Source of the DNA: Candidatus Moraniibacteriota bacterium
GTDB lineage: Bacteria > Patescibacteriota > Minisyncoccia > Moranbacterales > GCA-2747515
Length of the DNA stretch: 9,353 bases
NCBI GenBank assembly: GCA_030592425.1
Contig: JAUVJK010000033.1
Span: 1-9,353, forward strand
Direction of reading: 5' to 3'
Below are positions 6,056-9,353 of the stretch, piece after piece (positions within the stretch are counted from its first letter, which is position 1; each line of letters opens with the position of its first letter). A program made the translations under genes and the position numbers. The notes beneath the pieces are model-generated. The model was not told the DNA's origin and ran no database searches. It saw only the letters and a program-made list of their open reading frames with translations.

Positions 6056-7597
6056 ATGAAAACACCAGTTTCCCGACGCTCATTTTTTTGGACGCTTACA
6101 CTCTCTTATCTTCTCATCACAGTCGTTGTGTTGTTTTTTGCTTTTGGCTATCGCTTTAGCTTTGAACGATCTATTTTTATCTATTCTGGCTCTCTCACGA
6201 TCAAATCCAACCCAAAAACAACGGTCGTTAGCATTGATGGTGATGACACAAAAGGTCTACGTAATATCATCAACAATTCGTACCATATCACTGGCTTCCG
6301 TCCAGGTGACCACGTGATCACAGTTGCACAGGGAGGCTTTCAATCATGGAATAAGAAGGTTAATTTCACTAGTGGACGATCCACAGAGTTCTGGAATGTT
6401 CTGCTTGCGCGTCACTTTTATGAAAGAGAAACCTATGAAACGCCTGCTATTGCAAAATATTACCTTGCACCAAAAGATAAGCTCGCAGCCGTTGTAGAAA
6501 AAACAGATCATCTCAAGGTTTCTATCCTTGATCGTAAAGAAAAGACTTCCACGGATCTACTCGAAGTCTCGGATGTCACTTTCACGACTGACGATATGCA
6601 AAATATCGAATGGTCACCGGAGGCACGCAGTCTGATCATCCCGATTGAACAGATGCGATCCGATCAAGAAACGGATACTACTACGACAAGTGATAACGCA
6701 ACCACCCAAAATAACACTCCAAATGACACTAGCGAACAGGAGGAATCACAAAATGAAGAACCGCTCAAAGATCACCTCATCATCAACCGAAAGACCAATG
6801 AAACGATCATGCTTTCAGAGCTCATTCCTGATGACCTCCCCCTTTCAACGGTACGATGGGATCCACGCAAAAAAGACATTCTTTTCTATATTTCACAAAA
6901 TACACTTTATCGACTTCCCCTCGAAACGCCAGAAGACAAGATCATGATCGCACAGGATATTCGTGCCTATGACTTCACTGATGATGGCTTGTACTACATC
7001 ACAGCGAACAATGACCTGATGCGTACATCTTTTGATGATCCAAACGATGCCAAAGAACTTACAGACCTCGATCTCTCTGAAGCACGCGACGTCACACGAA
7101 TGATCGCCTATGACAAACATCGACTTGTACTTTTTACAGAAGATGGTTCATTCTTTTTCTACAATGATGGTGACGAAGATGAAACATTTGAAAAAATTGG
7201 CGATCGCATTATTGGCGCTCACTTCTCGAATGATGGAAAGAAGCTCCTCTATTGGAGCAACAACGAGCTCTTCACTCATTTCACGCGCAAATGGGAAACA
7301 CAACCAATCCGTACAGAGAATGAACATACCGATATCGCACGTTTCTCACAAAATATTGAAAATGTGCATTGGGCAAAAACATTTGAACATATTATTTTCA
7401 CACTTGACAATGAGATCAAGGTAATCGAATTGGACCACCGCGATCGTCGCAACATGCATACGATCATGCAGCTCAAGAGTGATGATACGCAAGTTGTCAG
7501 TAACTTTGCAGATGATGAACTCTATCTCATTGATCAAGACAACGATATACCAACACTCTTCTCGATCACCTTCCCCGAAGACGAAGGCTTCTTATAA
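6056..7597 (+). CDS. Membrane-anchored PEGA-domain and beta-propeller protein
   Basis: With ATG 6056 as start this is 513 residues; a TTG nine bases upstream would add three. I preferred ATG because neither start has a clear ribosome binding site, although GAAG precedes the ATG. A basic N terminus and one membrane helix (13-31) anchor it with the bulk outside. A PEGA-type domain follows at about 45-112: GSLTIKSNP, a turn, then ITGFRPGDHVITV and a GGFQSWNKKV strand. A low-complexity linker rich in Thr, Asn, Gln and Glu lies at about 202-236. Around and after it are repeated propeller-like strands such as NIEWSPEARSLIIP (183-196), TVRWDPRKKDILFYIS, AHFSNDGKKLLYW and NVHWAKTFEHIIF. PEGA domains are linked to surface layers and wall-associated proteins. 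I recall this architecture from CPR genomes. Its ligand or partner is unknown. Confidence 0.88.
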   Translation: MKTPVSRRSFFWTLTLSYLLITVVVLFFAFGYRFSFERSIFIYSGSLTIKSNPKTTVVSIDGDDTKGLRNIINNSYHITGFRPGDHVITVAQGGFQSWNKKVNFTSGRSTEFWNVLLARHFYERETYETPAIAKYYLAPKDKLAAVVEKTDHLKVSILDRKEKTSTDLLEVSDVTFTTDDMQNIEWSPEARSLIIPIEQMRSDQETDTTTTSDNATTQNNTPNDTSEQEESQNEEPLKDHLIINRKTNETIMLSELIPDDLPLSTVRWDPRKKDILFYISQNTLYRLPLETPEDKIMIAQDIRAYDFTDDGLYYITANNDLMRTSFDDPNDAKELTDLDLSEARDVTRMIAYDKHRLVLFTEDGSFFFYNDGDEDETFEKIGDRIIGAHFSNDGKKLLYWSNNELFTHFTRKWETQPIRTENEHTDIARFSQNIENVHWAKTFEHIIFTLDNEIKVIELDHRDRRNMHTIMQLKSDDTQVVSNFADDELYLIDQDNDIPTLFSITFPEDEGFL

Positions 7598-7644
7598 GAT
7601 CATTCATCCTCCAAATAAATCTTCATTTTCAAACCACGAAGTCA

Positions 7645-7673
7645 TTGACGAACGTATCTATTCATGATATAAA
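7645..7673 (+). promoter_or_regulatory. Strong sigma70-type promoter for the 116-residue orphan
   Basis: TTGACG (7645-7650) and TATAAA (7668-7673) are 17 bases apart, and TGA directly before the -10 makes it an extended -10 as well. Transcription should start near 7680, leaving a leader of about 52 bases that ends in a GAGGA ribosome binding site. Confidence 0.78.
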
Positions 7674-7731
7674 GGGATGTTGCTCATTGAAGCAATTTCT
7701 TTAAAAAACAACCCCAACGAGGAACGATTTA

Positions 7732-8082
7732 ATGACGTTTTTTGATACATCAATTCCTGGCTTTGGAGAGCCTTCTGCGGAAACAACCGAAGAGATGCGG
7801 ACGGCATTCTTTACAATCTCTAACCAATCTACGCTCTCACATAAAGTGCGCTGTAAACTTCATGAGTTGATCTCATGTGGAATACGTCCAACGGATCATA
7901 CTCTCGAGGAAATTGCGATCGGAATGGTCCGGCCCAACGAAGAGTCTCTTTCTCATTTTCTCTATGTTCTTGGCGAATTGACAGAGCCAATTGATCTTTC
8001 TATTTTTGATATGAAACTTCTTCATGATGATCCAGGAATAGAGATGTTCACAACCAGTAGCAGTAGCAACGATAGCGATTAA
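7732..8082 (+). CDS. Small acidic hypothetical protein
   Basis: This encodes 116 residues, with its start fixed by GAGGA eight bases before ATG 7732 and by a strong promoter 59 to 87 bases upstream. The central part (about 35-85) looks helical: VRCKLHELISCGIRP, then LEEIAIGMVRPNEESLSHFLYVLGEL. Two cysteines lie at residues 41 and 49. The C terminus is acidic and low in complexity (SSSSNDSD). There is no signal peptide or membrane helix, so it is probably cytoplasmic. I do not recognise the family. It forms a single-gene transcription unit bounded by its own promoter and by a strong terminator 24 bases after the stop. Such good initiation and termination signals suggest a well-expressed protein. 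Confidence 0.75.
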   Translation: MTFFDTSIPGFGEPSAETTEEMRTAFFTISNQSTLSHKVRCKLHELISCGIRPTDHTLEEIAIGMVRPNEESLSHFLYVLGELTEPIDLSIFDMKLLHDDPGIEMFTTSSSSNDSD

Positions 8083-8105
8083 CTTTCGTTACTCTCTAGC
8101 ACCAC

Positions 8106-8147
8106 ACCGATCGCATTCAAATAATCATTTATTGCGATCGGTTTTTT
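8106..8147 (+). terminator. Terminator of the 116-residue gene
   Basis: A 10-bp stem (ACCGATCGCA at 8106-8115 with TGCGATCGGT at 8133-8142) around a 17-base loop is followed by a run of six T (8142-8147, the first also pairing in the stem). The orientation fits the plus-strand gene ending at 8082. Confidence 0.85.
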
Positions 8148-8154
8148 ATTCCAA

Positions 8155-8186
8155 AAAATAGTCCCCTCTATAGAGGGGACTATTTT
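8155..8186. terminator. Bidirectional perfect-hairpin terminator
   Basis: A perfect 14-bp inverted repeat (8155-8168 with 8173-8186) around a TATA loop has A's on its left arm and T's on its right, so both strands give a stem followed by U-rich sequence. Central pairs are CCCCTC/GAGGGG. It lies between convergent genes and can stop transcripts from either side. Confidence 0.85.
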
Positions 8187-8196
8187 CTCCATCAAA

Positions 8197-8219
8197 AAAA
8201 CTCCCATGACGGGAGTTTT
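8197..8219. terminator. Bidirectional terminator downstream of rplU
   Basis: A 9-bp stem (AAAACTCCC at 8197-8205 with GGGAGTTTT at 8211-8219) and five-base loop is flanked by an A run on the left, which is a T run on the minus strand. It lies 56 bases after the rplU stop and is the nearest terminator for rplU. Confidence 0.82.
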
Positions 8220-8252
8220 GTTTTCGTGTAATATTATATTTTTTCACTACCA

Positions 8253-8273
8253 CCTAAAGCCTAACGCCTAAAG
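8253..8273. repeat. Three tandem 7-base units after rplU
   Basis: The plus strand reads CCTAAAG, CCTAACG, CCTAAAG without gaps, ending two bases before the rplU stop codon on the opposite strand. The middle unit differs by one base. This is a short tandem repeat in the rplU 3' untranslated region, with no hairpin of its own. Confidence 0.55.
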
Positions 8274-8275
8274 AA

Positions 8276-8584
8276 TTATCCGATCTTTGTGATCTCTACC
8301 TCTGTAAAAGATTGGCGATGTCCAAATTTCACCTTATAACGTTTCTTGGCATGGTGTTTGATACCTGTTACTTTCTTGTGACGTCCTTGTGTAACAACTG
8401 TTCCTTCAACAATAGCACCTGTCACTGTTGGCGTGCCAACTTTAACAGCTTTTTCGTCACCAACGAAAAGAACATCATCAAACGTTACTTTTGCACCTTC
8501 GTCAAGATCAAGCTTTTCCACTTTTACATGGTCACCTTTTTCTACCTTATATTGTTTCCCACCTGTTTTAATAATTGCGATCAT
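8276..8584 (-). CDS. rplU: 50S ribosomal protein L21
   Basis: A 102-residue structural protein of the large ribosomal subunit that binds 23S rRNA near its 5' domain. It starts with the standard MIAIIKTGGKQYKVEKGD. It carries the L21 C-terminal signature GIKHHAKKRYKVKFGHRQSFTEV, where the basic KKRYK and GHRQ elements contact RNA. Length matches the family. ATG 8584 is fixed by homology although no ribosome binding site is visible. The gene has a consensus promoter, a leader of about 51 bases with a small hairpin, and terminators after it, so it seems monocistronic. In many bacteria rpmA (L27) follows directly; here it does not. Confidence 0.97.
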   Translation of the reverse strand: MIAIIKTGGKQYKVEKGDHVKVEKLDLDEGAKVTFDDVLFVGDEKAVKVGTPTVTGAIVEGTVVTQGRHKKVTGIKHHAKKRYKVKFGHRQSFTEVEITKIG

Positions 8585-8610
8585 AAATTTATCTAAAATA
8601 ATGCCGATAC

Positions 8611-8629
8611 AAAAAATGCTCTTTCGAGC
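8611..8629 (-). promoter_or_regulatory. Hairpin plus T run in the rplU leader, possible attenuator
   Basis: In the rplU transcript a short stem GCTC-GAAA-GAGC with a GNRA-type loop is followed by A and six T (complement of 8611-8616). It lies within ten bases of the predicted transcription start. The layout resembles a weak intrinsic terminator or a protein-binding leader. L21 leaders that control rplU exist in Firmicutes, but I see no clear match to that structure, and a four-pair stem is weak. Confidence 0.35.
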
Positions 8630-8641
8630 CGTCTAAAACAC

Positions 8642-8670
8642 AGTATAGAGCTTTTAGCTATAATTGTCAA
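8642..8670 (-). promoter_or_regulatory. Consensus promoter of rplU
   Basis: On the minus strand a perfect TTGACA (8665-8670) and TATACT (8642-8647) are separated by 17 bases. The predicted start near 8635 gives rplU a leader of about 51 bases. The strength fits a ribosomal protein gene. Confidence 0.85.
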
Positions 8671-8741
8671 CTATTCATCCCTCATGCGATCATGTGCGTA
8701 TATTCCCTAGCGATAGGCATTCAATAGATTCTCTTTTGAGT

Positions 8742-8782
8742 ATAAAAACCCCTACAGAAAAATGTTCTTTTCTGTAGGGGTT
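8742..8782 (-). terminator. Strong terminator after purL
   Basis: A 15-bp perfect stem (8747-8761 with 8768-8782, core CCCCTACAG/CTGTAGGGG) and a six-base loop is followed on the minus strand by a run of T. It begins 16 bases after the purL stop and insulates purL from the rplU promoter. Confidence 0.92.
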
Positions 8783-8798
8783 GTGGACAGTACGTCGT

Positions 8799-9353
8799 TT
8801 AGGTTTTCATACACCAGTCATAGGCATTGTGGAACATTTTCATCCACGGCGATGGCCCTTTGGGGTCGATCCCCTCCGGCAGATAATGACATTGCCATCC
8901 GCGAAATGCGCGCTCTGGATGTGGCATCATCGCGAGATGACGACCATCTTCTGAGCAAAGGCTCGTGATACCATCTGGCGATCCATTCGGATTGTACGGA
9001 TACACTTCCGTCGGCTCACCGTCATCATCAACAAAGACAATTGGTGCCAGCCGTTTCGAACGGATCTCAAATCGCATTTTGGGATCAGGGATATTGATTT
9101 TCCCTTCACCGTGCGCTACGGGGATACCAAAACGCATCCCTGTCATACCTTCGAGCATGAGCGCATTACTGTCTTGAATCTCAACCGTTGACCAGCGCGA
9201 TTCAAAGCGACCAGAGTCATTGGGGACAAACCGCGGTTGCTGATCATCAGCAATACCTCTCCACGGTACCCATCCCAACAGAGCAAACAATTGACATCCG
9301 TTGCAGACGCCAAATGAGAACGTATCTTCTCTTTCATAAAATGCATCGAACTG
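8799..9353 (-). CDS. purL: Phosphoribosylformylglycinamidine synthase, C-terminal glutaminase domain (5' end cut)
   Basis: The open frame enters from the right edge; 184 C-terminal residues are visible. The enzyme converts FGAR, ATP and glutamine to FGAM in de novo purine synthesis. The visible part is the class I glutamine amidotransferase domain. It shows the nucleophile elbow GVCNGCQ (C17 of the visible part), a PRFVPNDSGRFESRW segment, AHGEGK, and the His-Glu pair in MMPHPERAF (H145, E147), so the catalytic triad is complete. YPYNPNGSP and the ending SPWMKMFHNAYDW match the long single-chain PurL found in proteobacteria, of about 1,300 residues, rather than the separate small PurQ. A TTG at 9290 is not the start, because conserved residues including the nucleophile lie upstream of it. 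It ends just before a strong terminator. Confidence 0.93.
   Translation of the reverse strand, partial: QFDAFYEREDTFSFGVCNGCQLFALLGWVPWRGIADDQQPRFVPNDSGRFESRWSTVEIQDSNALMLEGMTGMRFGIPVAHGEGKINIPDPKMRFEIRSKRLAPIVFVDDDGEPTEVYPYNPNGSPDGITSLCSEDGRHLAMMPHPERAFRGWQCHYLPEGIDPKGPSPWMKMFHNAYDWCMKT

Noticed and set aside
9288..9290. TTG as the start of the PurL fragment
   Set aside because: The catalytic GVCNGC motif lies in frame upstream, so the coding region continues to the window edge.
1..9353. CRISPR array, insertion sequence or defence system
   Set aside because: No regularly spaced repeats, transposase, nuclease or toxin-antitoxin signatures were seen on either strand.

Overview
The window is a stretch of an AT-rich bacterial chromosome carrying mostly housekeeping and envelope genes, using the standard genetic code (UGA serves as a stop). 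Several traits suggest a Candidate Phyla Radiation (Patescibacteria) genome: short genes, many lineage-specific hypothetical proteins, and a membrane-anchored PEGA plus beta-propeller protein. This placement is inferred from gene content and was not tested phylogenetically.

Layout from left to right. Positions 1-858 (minus strand) hold two small uncharacterised genes, each with a good sigma70-type promoter. The second encodes a 113-residue protein with three Cys-Cys pairs and an HEIVH motif. Positions 879-3775 (minus) hold an apparent three-gene cluster: a seven-bladed Asp-box propeller lipoprotein, ribosome recycling factor (frr) and the intramembrane site-2 protease RseP, with gaps of 50 and 42 bp and a hairpin terminator after rseP. 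Positions 3899-4903 (minus) encode a 334-residue zincin-like protein with HEVHH. Positions 5126-5255 hold a tRNA-Lys(UUU) gene and its terminator. Positions 5256-5494 are noncoding but contain a GC-rich structured element that repeats 11 nt of the tRNA 5' end, followed by a polypyrimidine tract. A five-helix membrane protein (5495-5974, minus) and a PEGA-propeller membrane protein (6056-7597, plus) are divergently transcribed. A 116-residue orphan (7732-8082, plus) with a strong promoter then converges on rplU (8276-8584, minus) across three consecutive hairpin terminators. The right edge holds the C-terminal glutaminase domain of large-type PurL (8799-9353, minus), cut by the window edge and followed by a strong terminator.

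Functionally, rplU, frr and tRNA-Lys serve translation. RseP, the lipoprotein, the PEGA protein and the five-helix protein are envelope components. PurL catalyses a step of de novo purine synthesis. I found no CRISPR array, insertion sequence, integrase, toxin-antitoxin pair or recognisable defence system. The least explained items are the two non-RseP HExxH proteins, the GC-rich tRNA-adjacent element, the apparently leaderless promoters and the triple terminator stack.
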